Assembly: GCF_963576675.1 (NCBI RefSeq)
Contig: NC_088919.1
Span: 45,034,501 to 45,098,500, forward strand
DNA length: 64,000 bases
Source: Euphorbia lathyris
Taxonomy: Eukaryota; Streptophyta; Magnoliopsida; Malpighiales; Euphorbiaceae
Reading direction: 5' to 3'
Part shown: positions 11,015 through 22,266 of the stretch, one piece after another
How the letters are laid out: each line of letters opens with the position of its first letter
Numbering within the stretch: position 1 is the stretch's first letter
Program-made: the position numbers and the translations under genes
The notes under the pieces: model-generated
The model's database searches: none
Seen by the model: the letters and a program-made list of their open reading frames with translations, nothing else
Told to the model about the DNA's origin: nothing

Positions 11015-11678
11015 ACATGGGCATGGGCCGGTAAGCCCGCCCGACCCGGGCCCAGGCCCATTTAGCCGGGCCTGGACACCCGAAAATACTGTCAGACCCA
11101 GCCCGACCCAAGCCCATATAAGCCTATAAAAAATTGGGCGGGCTTGGGCTTTGCTAATTTTACATCGGGCTGGCCCGACCTGGCCCGATATAAAATATTA
11201 TAAAAAATATATAAATTGTAATATATTTTTTATAAAGATAAATATAAATAATTTAATTTTGTTGGTTTCATTATCTTTGAATTAAAAATTTTAGGTAGGC
11301 TTAGATCATTATTATTATTTTTTTGGTTGGAAAAATGGCAAGGAAATTTTGCAGATTTGCAGTGTGTGGATTACGGCGGCGAAGGATTGAAAAAATTAGG
11401 GATTTAGAAATAATAACTTTGATAATTAAAACAAAAAAAAAAGATAAAGTACTGATTTTTTTTTAATTACACATTAATATAAATTTAATTGTATTTTTTT
11501 TTTTAATATATAGATGGGCTTGGATGGGCGGGCTTGGGATTCATATCTTAGGCTCGAGCCCAGCCCGAGCCCGACTAAATTTCTTACGGGCTGGCCTGGG
11601 CCTGGGCTCGTCAGGCTTTATTAAAAGCCCGACAGGCCCGGCCCGATCCTGGCCCAGCCCGGCCCATGCCCAGGTCTA
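11012..11678. mobile_element. Non-autonomous hAT element nested in Gypsy pol
   Basis: 667 bp with imperfect terminal inverted repeats (TAGACATGGGCATGGGCCGG on the left; TAGACCTGGGCATGGGCCGG when the right end is reversed). Both ends carry GC-rich subterminal repeats of GCCCG/CGGGC, and the middle is AT-rich. There is no transposase. It interrupts the second RNase H domain of the Gypsy polyprotein. A second member of the family is at 21739-22258. Confidence 0.93.
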
Positions 11679-11686
11679 ATACAGAC

Positions 11687-13399
11687 GAGGCTTCTTCGAT
11701 GGAAGGCGCATGTATAGACATCGTGATCAAAGGTCCCCAATATATAAAACTGCATTACACAGCAAAATTGGACTTCCTCGCAACCAACAATGCAGCGGAG
11801 TACGAGGCCTTAATATTGGGACTACGCCTGTTGAAGGAAATCACTCCCGAGCGGATCGTTATCTACAGTGATTCCAAATTAATGGTCAACCAGGTAATCA
11901 AAAATTTTGAGGTGAAAGATGACATTCTGGCCAAATATGTTGAAGAAGTTAAGAAATTGCTGAACCACCTCGAAGCCAAAGAAACCAAGTGGGAACTGAT
12001 CCATGTTCCCCGAGGATCTAACATCGAGGCCGATCACCTAGCTAAAATGGCTTCAAGCAAGGAGCATTGGGCGGATCTACAGTGCCCGTTCGAGGTCAAG
12101 ACAGCACCGGCATTCGCCTCAAAAGAGGTATCCTTACTTGCATCTATTGAAAGTGATTGGAGGTCACCTATTTGCCAGTACCTGATAGATGGCACCCTGC
12201 CACAAGACAAAGAAGAAGCTCGATGGACAGTAAGGAAGGCCGCCTATTTCTCCGTGATAAATGATTGCTTATACAGAAAGTCTTTTGGCCACCCCTGGTT
12301 GAAATGCATCATGACAGAAGAGGGACAACAGATCCTCAAAGAGTTGCATGAAGGCACATATGGAGCCCATGAGGCATCTGCCTCCATCTTGAAGAAGTCC
12401 AGGTTAGCAGGATTTTATTGGCCCACGGCGGAACTTGATGCCCAAAAGTTAGTGGAGTCTTGTCATAATTGTCAGGTTCATGCAAATGAATCTCACGCAG
12501 CTAAACACCTTCAAAGGCCCATCATCGAAGGTCGGCCCTTTGCAGTTTGGGGGATTGATATCGTTGGTCCCTTTCCTCCTACCAAAAGACAAAGAAAGTA
12601 TATGGTGGTGGTTGTGGATCATTTTACTAAATGGGTAGAGGCCAAAGCTGTCTCCTCTATCAACGCCGAACGAATGGTGGAGTTTGTCAAAGATAATATC
12701 GTTGGAAGGTACGGGGTTCCCCACACGATTATCACTGATAATGGGACGCAATTCAATTGTGGAGAGTTCAAAACTTTCTATGAAAAGCTGGGCATTCAGA
12801 ATAGGTTCGCCTCTGTTTACTATCCCCAATCTAATGGGATGACCGAGGTTACAAATCGGACGATCATTAAGGGAATAAAGAAAAGGTTGGGAGAGCATGA
12901 TAAAAAATGGGCGGATCAGTTAATGAGCGTCCTATGGGCATACCGGACCACTCCACGAACGGCCACGGGCGAGACACCATTCGCGCTTTCTCACGGCGTG
13001 GAAGCTGTAATCCCTGTTGAAATACAGGTCCCCAGTGATAGAGTTGAATTCTATTGCGAGGATGAAAATAGCCAAAGGTTAAAATAAAGTCTCGATCAAG
13101 TGGAGGAGAAAAGAGAGAAGGCGTATGTACGTATGGCAGCCTACAAGCAACGGATCGCAGCTTATCATGATAAAAATGCAAAGCTTGTAAGTCTGAATGT
13201 AGGAGATCTCGTGCTCCGAAAGGCGGATAAAATCCAATCTGTGGAAGGAAGAGGAAAGCTGGGGATCACCTGGACAGGTCCATACAGAATAATCACCAAG
13301 ATTAGGTCCGCCACGTTTAAAATTCAAGATATGGAGGGGAACACACTGCCACGTACGTGGAACATCCAGAACCTCCGCAAATATTTCACCAGAAAATAG
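11687..13399 (+). pseudogene. Gypsy pol, 3' part (second RNase H and integrase)
   Basis: Continues the polyprotein after the hAT insertion. First comes the rest of the second RNase H (NNAAEYEALILGLRL, YSDSKLMVNQ, GSNIEADHLAKMA). Next is the integrase zinc-binding region (HEGTYGAHE...CHNCQ). The integrase core follows with its three acidic residues in GIDIVGP, ITDNGTQF and SNGMTEVTNR. A TAA at 13085-13087 interrupts the frame after ENSQRLK, but the same frame continues (VEEKREKAYVRM...) through the integrase C-terminal region to the natural stop at 13397-13399. So apart from the hAT insertion, a single nonsense codon is the only lesion visible here. Confidence 0.9.
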
Positions 13400-14135
13400 A
13401 ATGTAATCAAGGTCTTGAGTACTCTTTTTCCTTTAGTAAGTTTTTATCCCATGAGGTTTTTTTTTATTAAAGGTTTTAATGAGGCTCACATGTAAGACCT
13501 ACTTGCTGTAATAAGGCGCATCGCCATTCAATAAAAAGCAACTTTTGTCCTATCAATTCTTTTTTAAGTATTTTCTTGTAGCAATATAAATATTCCATAT
13601 TAAAAAAAGAAGGGGGGCCAACAAACGCATTCCCACACACATAGGATAATGCTTTCTCCTCAAAGATAGGAGAACAATCTCAACGGCGGATCTATCTACC
13701 TCAAAGATAGGAAACAAATTGATCCCCTTCAGAGATAGAGTTAAAACATTTCTCAGACATGAGATCTTTACACTCTCATACACTATTTCCAAAAAAGAGT
13801 CCAAAGTCCTAGTGGCGGATCGATTCACCTCAAAGATAGGAAGCCAATCGATCGCCTAAGGCAGCTTAACTTCCTCTAAAGGAATAAAAGCTCCCAGCCT
13901 TTACAAAGGCTCACACTCTGAGGTATGGCTGGCCACCTACTTCAACTCAATCCTAAAACCTATAGATTTACTTGTTGAAAAACATAAAGCGTAAAGTAAA
14001 TGGTTATAGCAAGGATTAAAAATTGTACTTAGTTTTACAAAAGAACTAAACATCTAAAGGAGCATCCTCCTTAGCATCTTTTACACCAGATGCGCCCTCC
14101 AGTGGGGCTTCCTTCTCTACAGAAACAGTACCCTC
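13400..14135. other. Gypsy post-pol spacer with short repeats
   Basis: Non-coding stretch between pol and the antisense gene. A motif CCTCAAAGATAGGA recurs near 13657, 13700 and 13830, alternating with GGCGGATC. No ORF of interest. Confidence 0.55.
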
Positions 14136-16277
14136 CTAAGGAATGGTACAATCAGTTATCAGCTCCTCACTCTTATCACCCGCCTTTTGAGACACTTCAG
14201 CAAGGTCCTCTGGTTCAAGGTCGACAAAGGGTTTACTCTCTTCGGCGGATCCATTCATCACTTTGCGAATGTGATCACGGATGTAATCCTTAACGTTTGG
14301 AATTTTGCGATACTTAAGGCAAACCTCCACGTCAGGAACCACGTACTCCGGATCAGTAAAATCAATCTCAGGATGAGCAAGTTGAACATACGCCATGATC
14401 CACTCGCCATAATAGTAAGCTCGTTCCCCTGCCAGGATCTCCATGTCGAGTAAGGCAGCCTTATGCACTTCAGCATCCGCATCTATCTTCTCCTTCAATC
14501 TAAGGATCTCAGCATCCTTACTCTCGTTCAGGGCAACAATAGAAGCAGCGTTCGCATTGGCAACAACGACCTCCTTCTCCAACCTTTCTATGGTTGCCTT
14601 ATCCGCCACTCCTTGAAGGAGATCTGCTTCCATAGCACGCATACGGGTGTATACCTATCAAGGAAAAAGCCAATTCAAGCAAAGGAATAACCGCAAACTC
14701 TCCCTCAAGGAGATCACTCTTTCATCCAAAAATGCAAAAAGAGATAGAAGAAACTTACCGTAAGAAGCTCTGTTTTTCCCATCTGGACATGGGCTGATCC
14801 CGAGATCTTATTCTGGCTCTCCCGGACCTCCCGTAGTTGACCAAGAGCTTCATCCATATCATTGATGACGGATTCATTCCTTAGAGATCCTTTGTCACCA
14901 TATTTGGCGGACCAGTAACCTCCTAGGTCCGGCTTCACCAACTATGCAAGCATTAAAAAGCAGAAAATAAGATCCAAGTAAAAGAAGAGAAAATAATAAA
15001 ATAGACGCACCTCTTCAAGCCTCGCCATTGGTTTCTCGGCTCTAATGGCATCCGCCAGTAGCTTCCCTCCACTGTTAGACACAGACTTCTTCTTCTTTGG
15101 GAGAGGAGGATCAACCAAATCGACGGCAGGTCGTTTCTCAGCACTCTTACGGGGATCCGCTACCTGCCCCTTCTTTCGAGCCTCTTCCTCCTTCTGTTTC
15201 TTGCATATCTCTACAAGGGCGCGACTGGCCTCAAACAAACCCCTGACAAGGGAACAATAAAATAATCAAGGTTCAAGGAAAAACAAAGTTACCTTCATCA
15301 AGTTGTGTAAACTTCACGTAAGAGATCTTGTCCTCTTCCCGGCGGATCAAAGGAATGTCATTCATCATAAAGTCCAAGGCGTCGGTGTATGTCCAGGCAT
15401 CCGCCTTGATACTTTTCAGGATATCCGCCACTTCCTCGTCACTGTCCGTCAATATACGCATGTCTCCAGCCATATGCAAAGGTTTGGCATTCCAAACCGA
15501 CGGAAATCCTAGAGATTTGCCCTCTTTTATCTTTACAAAGAAAAATCTTTCGTCGTAAAGATGGACATTTGACATCTTACCGCAGAAGGGCGAATAAGTT
15601 TTGAATTTAGCGAAAGTGAGGAAAGGTTCGGCCTTTCGCTTCGTTGGTTTGTGAAGAGACCGAAAGACACGAGGGTTACATACTATCCCTAAGTTCGAAG
15701 CCAAATAACAATCCAGAGCCAGATCTAACCAGCCATTCGGATGCAGCTGGCAAACAATGATCCCAAAGTATGCCAAGATGTCCGCCATCATCTTAGGAAG
15801 AGGAAGCCGGAACCCTCTTTCTACATGACAACTGTACACAGACAAATATCCACTGGGCGGATAGGCGGGTCGCTGATGAGCAGCCGCCAACTTGGTCTCA
15901 TAATTCTTAATCCACGGAAAGCGATCCGCCAGATTCGCTAGATCTGCGGCGCTCATACGAGACGGAGTGGACTCCGCACGTGGCGCCTTTTTCCTGGACG
16001 GAGCTGAAGAAGAAGCCTCCATCCTAGAAAACTGCCTAGAACCTATTGCCGGAGTAATACGAGAAACGGCGACGGGAAAATTCTGAGTCCTACCCAAACG
16101 AGTTCTATAGTTACTACACACCGAGTTACACAACTCGGCTAGGTCGCAACTGGGAGTACCTTCGGAAGAATCAGAATTTTTCGAAGAAGTAGTCCAGCTA
16201 ATTTCAGTTTCAGAAGAAGTGGTCAAATTAAACAGTTCGAAAGTAGACTCAGAAGAAGAAGAAGAACTCCTAAACAT
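14136..16277 (-). CDS. Antisense gene inside the Gypsy element (gypsy-type transposon domain, coiled coil)
   Basis: A multi-exon gene opposite to gag-pol. Proposed exons: 16277-15293, 15242-15011, 14941-14759 and 14654-14136. The last two junctions have GT-AG signals and matching phases. Exon 1 begins with a Ser-rich tract and holds a conserved region (FPWIKNYE..., LPKMMADILAYFGI, LHPNGW) resembling the 'putative gypsy-type transposon' domain family of plants. Exon 2 has a KPLPKKKK-like basic patch; exon 4 is a probable coiled coil (residues after EADLLQGVADKATIERLEKE). At the first intron the phases do not match by one base, which suggests a one-base indel or a junction I have misplaced. Antisense ORFs at the 3' side are known from Tat-lineage elements; their function is not established. 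Confidence 0.7.
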
Positions 16278-16577
16278 TCAAAAAACAGAGCGAAAGGATT
16301 CACTTACATGAGAGTTAAAGGCTTTGAGGATTCTGAAACTCCAAAAAAAGCTCTGTAAAAAGCTCAAAGGAAGACGAAAGGGAAAGACGTGAATGAAGAA
16401 GAAAGAGAAAAGGGAAGGGGAAGAAGGTGTTTTCTCTTCCCTCGAGCAGCGCGCCTATAACATCTCTCACCCAACGTATGGCATTGAACAGAGTGGCCAT
16501 CAATGCGAATCATCATGGCGGCGCGCGAAGAAGCTCAAAAGCCCTAAAGGACTTTAAAGGAACTTTAAGGGGGCTTC

Positions 16578-17091
16578 TGATAACATCGGGATATTATCCA
16601 AGGGATCAAAGGAGATATTTACCCAAACGACCGCGTATTGAACCGGTCAAAGAAGGCCATGGCGTATCAAGCAAAGACATCCGATGGGCGGATCACCGAG
16701 ACTCCGCCACACGAGACCCGTAGTCAAACCTACGTTAGATTCGCCATCACCCTTCGATCCGCCAGCTGAACAGCTGAGCCGATTCCTCAATAAAAGCTAT
16801 TAATGAGCTATTAATGAGCTAACGGACATACTTAAAGGGAACCAGTAACCGCCATTAATGAAGCATTAATGGAGACTTTCTAGTTACTAAAGGTTACAAC
16901 TTCATGACTATATATAGCTTGCATCTCAAGCTATCAAGGTACACATTCTCACAATCCTAGTAACCCTACTTTGTCAATTCAGTTTATCCTTCCATATTCT
17001 ATACTGACTTTGGCATCGGAGCTTCCCTCGTCGAACCCAACGACGCCCCCACAGGGACGGAAGCTAATCGGAAATTCTCCACTAGTCATCA
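16578..17091 (+). repeat. Gypsy 3' LTR
   Basis: Matches the 5' LTR and is preceded by a purine-rich tract (TTTAAGGGGG, ending near 16573) that fits a polypurine tract. It is followed by the TSD CAATC at 17092-17096. Confidence 0.95.
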
Positions 17092-17240
17092 CAATCAAAT
17101 TGGTCTTTTTATATTTTCGATAGCGCATGGCTAAAATTGATCTTCTTTGGAAATGTTATGGTTAAATTTGCAGCATTTCATACGTTAGGGCTAAATTTGC
17201 ACTTAATACTCTAGGGTTAAATTTGTTCCTTATCCAAAAA
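17092..17240. mobile_element. Fold-back element, right part, after Gypsy insertion
   Basis: The inverted counterpart of 6030-6110: GTTAGGGCTAAATTTGCACTT and AGGGTTAAATTTGTTCCTTATCC pair with the left arm across the Gypsy element. It starts with the second copy of the CAATC duplication. Confidence 0.6.
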
Positions 17241-19105
17241 AAAAGTTTGATTTAGTTGTCAAGGCGGACACAGGGGGGCCTGAAGGGGCCAGTCTCCCTC
17301 CGCTGCTAGATCCACCTCAAAATGGATGGTTTTTGGCTCCCTCGCTGTTGGAACTACCCTTATTATGGATGGTTCCGACCCCTTTGTTTCCGACAAATTA
17401 CGGTTCGCAGTGGTTAATTAATTCATTGAGGTTGTATTTAATTATAAAATCCAATTTAATTAATATATATAATATGCAATAAATTTTTCTAAATTTATTC
17501 AAAACGACTCAATTTTAATTCAACAAATTGAATTTAGTAAAAAAAAAAAATCCTCTATGCACGCATGTATAAAATCCCTCCATCTCCACCCCACAATATA
17601 ACTCCATCTCCACCCCACAATATAATGGACCCATCATGTATTCGCAACTTTAGTTATTTGTTTTTTTATTGCTAATAGTGAAAAATTAACAGTTGTTGCT
17701 AATAGCGAAAAGTTAATAGTTAATTTTCTTTATAAGTTAGTATTTTTTAATTATAACTGAACATTTTTATATTTATTGCTTAAAATGACCAAGATTGATA
17801 ATTAAATATTTATTTAATTTAAATACGTTTGATAAAAAAATTGTATTTTATTTAACTTATTCAATTAAATTAAAAATTATTTATTAAAATATTTAATTTA
17901 AAATTATATATATATATATATAATTCAATACTTTTTTTTTTAATTATCGAACAACATTTAAAACAATAAAAAAACATGTATACAAAAAAAAAAAACTTAG
18001 AAAAACTGAACTAAATAAACACTAAATTAGAAAAAATTCTTGATTATAAAAACTGCTAGTAGTAGTAATTAAAGATTTTGAGTTTGCAATACCGATATTA
18101 CCAAACATCATTATTTATCTATTTATTTTACGTGTAAAGTGATTAACTTTCGGTTGGGCAGTTGATTTTATTTTTCACCTTAATTAATTATTATCCAATA
18201 AATTAGCCTAAATTAGAGATAGTAACAACATCACTCTACCAATTAAGGTTAATTTAAATAGTTAAGGGCTTTAAATCGCTGAAGTTAGATTTCGAATTCG
18301 AATTTTAGCATATTTAAAAAGTTTTAATTGGGAGAGTATTCACCTAAAGGGTGACTAACGAGTCTCGAATAGATAAATCGGACAAGCTAAAAAAACATGT
18401 GGATTGCACCTACTTTTCTTCGGATGTAGATATATGAGAAGTATGTGATTTATAGTTTTTTGTTTTAGATATTCATTTTATGGGTTTTATTATGTTTTGT
18501 GATTTTTTTTTTTTTGTCCCTTTGTGCAGGGTCGTCTTAAACATTTTTGGGGCCCTGTGCTAAATGAAAAATTGGACCCTATTCATTAAAAAATTTAATA
18601 CATTTAACTTAATTTTTAACATAATAAATATAATAAAAATAATTAAATTAGATATTGTATAGTAATAAAAAAAATTGGACTGCTTAAAACTCTTAACATC
18701 CACTAAATTTTTCACATAATAATTAATAACAATAATATATTTAGATTTCTATAATAAAAAAGTTTGGGCCCTCTTAAATTTGGGACCCTGTGCGGGAGAG
18801 CTCTTTGTACACCCTTCTACTACTCCCCTGCCTTTGTGATATCATGCAATTTACGACGTCGGATCATAGTTACGCCTTTGACACATAAATAACATCAGGT
18901 AATAAGTATCACTTTGTGAATCTTGTACTCACTTTACCCCTTATTTATATAATGTCTTATTTCTCATTCTTATATTGTATTTTTTTTCAACACTTATAAA
19001 TAATTTGTCTTTTATGATTTACAAAAATAACTTATTTGATATGATTGTTTGACTTTCATTGCAACTTGCATCTAAAGGTACGGTTCGACAAACAAAGGTT
19101 TGAGG
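17241..19105. other. AT-rich intergenic DNA with repeat fragments
   Basis: No gene seen. 17264-17370 resembles the dispersed repeat at 42886 and 44457 (GCTGCTAGATCCAC followed by a Gly-rich-looking purine tract) but is more diverged. 18525-18800 starts CAGGGTCGTCTTAAACATTT and ends GGGACCCTGTGC, reminiscent of a hAT-type element whose right end I could not fix. The rest is AT-rich with A- and T-runs. Confidence 0.5.
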
Positions 19106-19114
19106 TAAAATTAA

Positions 19115-20362
19115 GGGTTAAGGTGCAAAAACTTAATCCTAACCCACCTGTAAAGAGAGAAGGTCTGCCTTCTCTCTATACCCTTCTGCCTACTCCCACC
19201 GTCTCCCACCGCTTTCTTCTTTTTTTCTTCGTTGCCCCCATCCAACCTGCCAATCTTCCGTTAGCTTCTTCCTCTTTGCTGCAGTCTAGTTGAGGAGGAA
19301 GAAGGAAAGCTTGTCTTCCTTCTTCCTCCTCCCACCGTTTTTATTTTTTCTTTGTTTTTCGTTTTTGTAGTTGTTTTTCTTTTTATTTGTGTTGGTCTTG
19401 ATAGTTGGATCCTATATCTTATCAGATCTCTAGATCTGTTGGAAGTGCATCTGGTGGCTACAATCTTTATTTTTGTAACTTTTTCTGTTGTAGCAAGGGC
19501 AGAAACGGTAGATCTTATCCGTAGATCACTGGATCTACGTGGATGCATAAGAAAGGACTTAGATCCGAAGGTTCAGAATGGTTCAAATGTTGAAGATTGG
19601 TCTACAGTTGCTTTACGGCGCATTTGGAGCTATGATAAATATATGTTTCAACTGCTGTTTATGTTCGATTTGTCTTTGATGACCTTTTTTGCTTGTAATA
19701 GTCATTTTCTTGCCCTAGTGGACTATGTATTAGGCTTAGCCTATATGTATGTGAGGCTTTACGCCCTTACTGATCTCATCTTGTACTTGCAATTTTACTA
19801 CTTAATGAAATATTAGCATTATTATCAAAAAAAAAGGGTTAATGTGCAATTTTACTACTTAGCGAATTTTACCCTTAACGTCTAAAATGATGCAATTTTA
19901 CTCAATATTGGAAGCTAAGAACAATTTTACCCCTAACGTTGATAAATTGGGTCAATTTCAGACACTATTATAAAACACATATATTTTTATTCATTATTTT
20001 GCGCCAATTGCATAATAATTCGTTCTAAAAAAAGGATTTCATGTTTTTTATAATTTAATAATAGAATTTGAGATTAATATTTATAAATTCGATGGATTTT
20101 TTTGTCTAATCCGTACAAAAAGACAGTATATTTTTTTATTTTTTTTTACATCCCAACGAATGTTTGTGATTTGTTACTGATAAAATGACACACATATGAA
20201 GTGTAGATAACGAGATTCATGACCGAGAAGACAGTTTGATGAATTATTTCTTAAATTGATCCAATTTATTAACGTTAGGGGTAAAATTGCTCTTGGCTTC
20301 CAACGTTAGGGGTAAAATTGCTCCTGGACCAAAACGTTAGGAGTATTTTTGCACCTTAACCC
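19115..20362. mobile_element. MULE-type MITE with nested retroposon
   Basis: The element starts GGGTTAAGGTGCAAAAA and ends in the inverted form TTTTTGCACCTTAACCC. It is flanked by the perfect 9-bp duplication TAAAATTAA (19106-19114 and 20363-20371), as expected for Mutator-like elements. The inner arms repeat ACGTTAGGGGTAAAATTGCTC in inverted order. A poly(A) retroposon (19129-19835) sits within its left end; without it the MITE is about 525 bp. It has no coding capacity and is related to 5380-5999. Confidence 0.85.
19129..19835 (+). mobile_element. Poly(A) retroposon, copy 1
   Basis: A ~700-bp sequence ending in a run of A. It is flanked by a 16-bp target-site duplication with one mismatch (AAGGGTTAAGGTGCAA at 19113-19128; AAGGGTTAATGTGCAA at 19834-19849), the mark of LINE-driven insertion. 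The body matches 33232-33970 and 53880-54300. All three share a core with a short hairpin, CGTAGATC-ACTG-GATCTACG in this copy (near 19523-19542). A 154-codon ORF spans 19352-19816, but differences between copies fall at amino-acid-changing positions, so I do not treat it as a gene. No tRNA-like promoter boxes were recognised. Confidence 0.75.
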
Positions 20363-20371
20363 TAAAATTAA

Positions 20372-20881
20372 ATGTTTGAACCACGGTTTAATTAATAAAA
20401 ACCTTTATTAAGGGGTGTTTAGTGGCTCCTTTTCGTATTACTGTTTGCGTTTTCACTTTAAAATGATGAGTTTTAGATGTTTGGTTAGTGACATCCTGTT
20501 TGCCTTTTACACCTGAAAATCAGTCTTTTACAAAATCTGCTTTTTGAAAAAACAGCTTTTTCCAACAGCAAACAACAAGCAACAACACCAACTAATAATA
20601 TTTTGTGAAAAACGGTTCAAACAAACAACAAATTGAGCTTAAATCGCTAATTTTGTTAAAAACGGATTTTAGTAGATTTTGTCAATTAGATAATTCAAAC
20701 ATTTATTTTAATTGACCCTTTTTTATCCCTAATTATAACTCTAACCTAACAAAATTAAACATTATCTCTTGTACCAAAATCACAAACTTATGTGATATTC
20801 AATTAATTTAAATGGTACGATTTTGGTATGATCACTAGACCTCTAATATAAATTCTCAGTTGCGTTCATATGGACCCTGAT
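20372..20881. other. AT-rich intergenic DNA
   Basis: No ORF, RNA gene or terminal repeats seen. Confidence 0.5.
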
Positions 20882-21011
20882 GACCATGTAAATTTGCTCA
20901 TTCACCGTTAGATCTAGGCGGATTAAATATAAGCCTTAGGATGTTTTGAATCTCCACCTTAGGATTTTAATCCGTCTAGATCTAACGGTGAATGACCAAA
21001 TTTACGTGGTC
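20882..21011. mobile_element. Short hairpin MITE (CCGTTAGATCTAG family), copy 1
   Basis: Two 44-bp inverted arms with about three mismatches (left arm 20883-20926 with ATTCACCGTTAGATCTAG, right arm 20967-21010), separated by about 40 bp. A relative with the same core lies at 42072-42215. Non-coding. Confidence 0.75.
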
Positions 21012-21730
21012 GACTGTATAAATTCTATTGTGACCTATCTCAATTCTTAATTTATGTTGTTTCTGATATTTTATTTTTTAATTTTATTATGAGTTGATGC
21101 TATAATATCCTTGTTATACAACATGAACCACTAACTAGAAACTAACTCAAATAATCATTATTATTTTATTTGTACTTGTTGCAACTTCTATATTTTCACT
21201 TAAATAATTTATTATTTTATACCGAAGAGAAAAATTAAAAGTTATTTTGTTTGCGTGTTGATATCGATATTTGAGAATTTTTAAAAAAGTATGAATAGAG
21301 ATATGTTCGTAATGACGTTACTACTAGTTTGATGAAGAATAGACGACACTAACGTTTGTCTTAAATATTTGTTTTACTTTTATAAATATTAGTTTGTGTT
21401 ATCTTCCACTTTGCCATTTTCTCAGAATCCTGGCCCTGGAACCTCCAGTGTGTATGGCTCCTCTCCTCCCTGATAAACAATAGTTATCAGGGCCACATCC
21501 TCAAGAGTAAGCACGCTGACAACCTCACTTACCTGAGAATAGTTCCTAGGATGAGAGTGAAGGTCATAATGGTCGAATCATGGAGGAATGGGTCGCTAAT
21601 GAAGCTCATCGTGCCATAACTTATCTTTAACCTCTTGGTATATGTCTAGGAGTCCTTTGTCGATGGCTTTGAACACGCTAAAACAGAAAAGTTCCTTTGT
21701 GAATCGAGTTATGGTGGGAAAGAAAACTCG
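21012..21730. other. Unrecognised intergenic DNA
   Basis: AT-rich up to about 21425. From 21430 to the hAT element the composition is more balanced and resembles low-copy or old transposon sequence (minus-strand peptide ...RFTKELFCFSVFKAIDKGLLDIYQEV...). It continues beyond the hAT element at 22267. I do not recognise it. Confidence 0.4.
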
Positions 21731-21738
21731 GATGTAAC

Positions 21739-22258
21739 TAGACCTCGCCATGGGCCGATGAGCCCGGCCGGCCGGCCCGAGCCCATGCCCATTTAGCCGG
21801 ACCTGGACACATAAAATTAGTGTCAAGCCCGGCCCGGTCCAAGCCTGAATAAGCCCGCCTAGAAAATAGGAGGGCTTGGGCTATATAAATATCCATCGGG
21901 TCTGGCCCGGCCCGTTATCTATATATACATTTATAAATTTAATATTTATTTAAATGCCTCATATATATACTCTCTAACTCTATCTATTTTTTATTGTTAT
22001 GTTGTAATTTTATTTTGAATTTAACTATTAGTTTATTATAATTTTCTAACACTTATTAACTATTATGTTTATTAAAAAAAGTGAGTATTTTATTTTAATT
22101 GAATTTTTTTTAATATAGATATGGGCTTGGACGGGCGGGCTTGGGATTCCTTTTTTAGGCCCGAGCCCGACTCTAATTAGTGTGGGCTTGGGCTTATCAG
22201 GTTTTATCACAAGCCCGACAGGCCCAGCCCGACCCAGCTTGGCCCATGCCGAGGTCTA
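21739..22258. mobile_element. Non-autonomous hAT element, second copy
   Basis: 520 bp, ends TAGACCTCGCCATGGGCC and (reversed) TAGACCTCGGCATGGGCC, with GC-rich subterminal GCCCG/CGGGC repeats and an AT-rich middle. It is flanked by GATGTAAC (21731-21738) and GCTGTAAC (22259-22266), an 8-bp duplication with one mismatch. Same family as 11012-11678. Confidence 0.88.
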
Positions 22259-22266
22259 GCTGTAAC

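Larger units (their letters stand above)
6419..17091 (+). mobile_element. Ty3/Gypsy LTR retrotransposon, Tat lineage
   Basis: A complete 10.7-kb element: LTRs of 515 and 514 bp (TGAT...ATCA), a 5-bp TSD, gag-pol on the plus strand, and a long 3' region holding an antisense gene. Two RNase H domains in tandem before the integrase place it in the Tat lineage (Ogre/Tat/Retand type). About nine differences separate the LTRs (roughly 98% identical), so insertion was fairly recent. The polyprotein is disabled by a hAT insertion (11012-11678) and by an in-frame TAA in the integrase C-terminal region (13085-13087). Confidence 0.93.

Noticed and set aside
18525..18800. hAT-type element beginning CAGGGTCGTC
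   Set aside because: The left end looks plausible but the right terminal repeat and an 8-bp duplication could not be found.
19352..19816. 154-codon ORF in the poly(A) retroposon as a real gene
   Set aside because: It aligns with an ORF in copy 2, but differences mostly change amino acids and copy 3 is broken, so there is no sign of coding selection.
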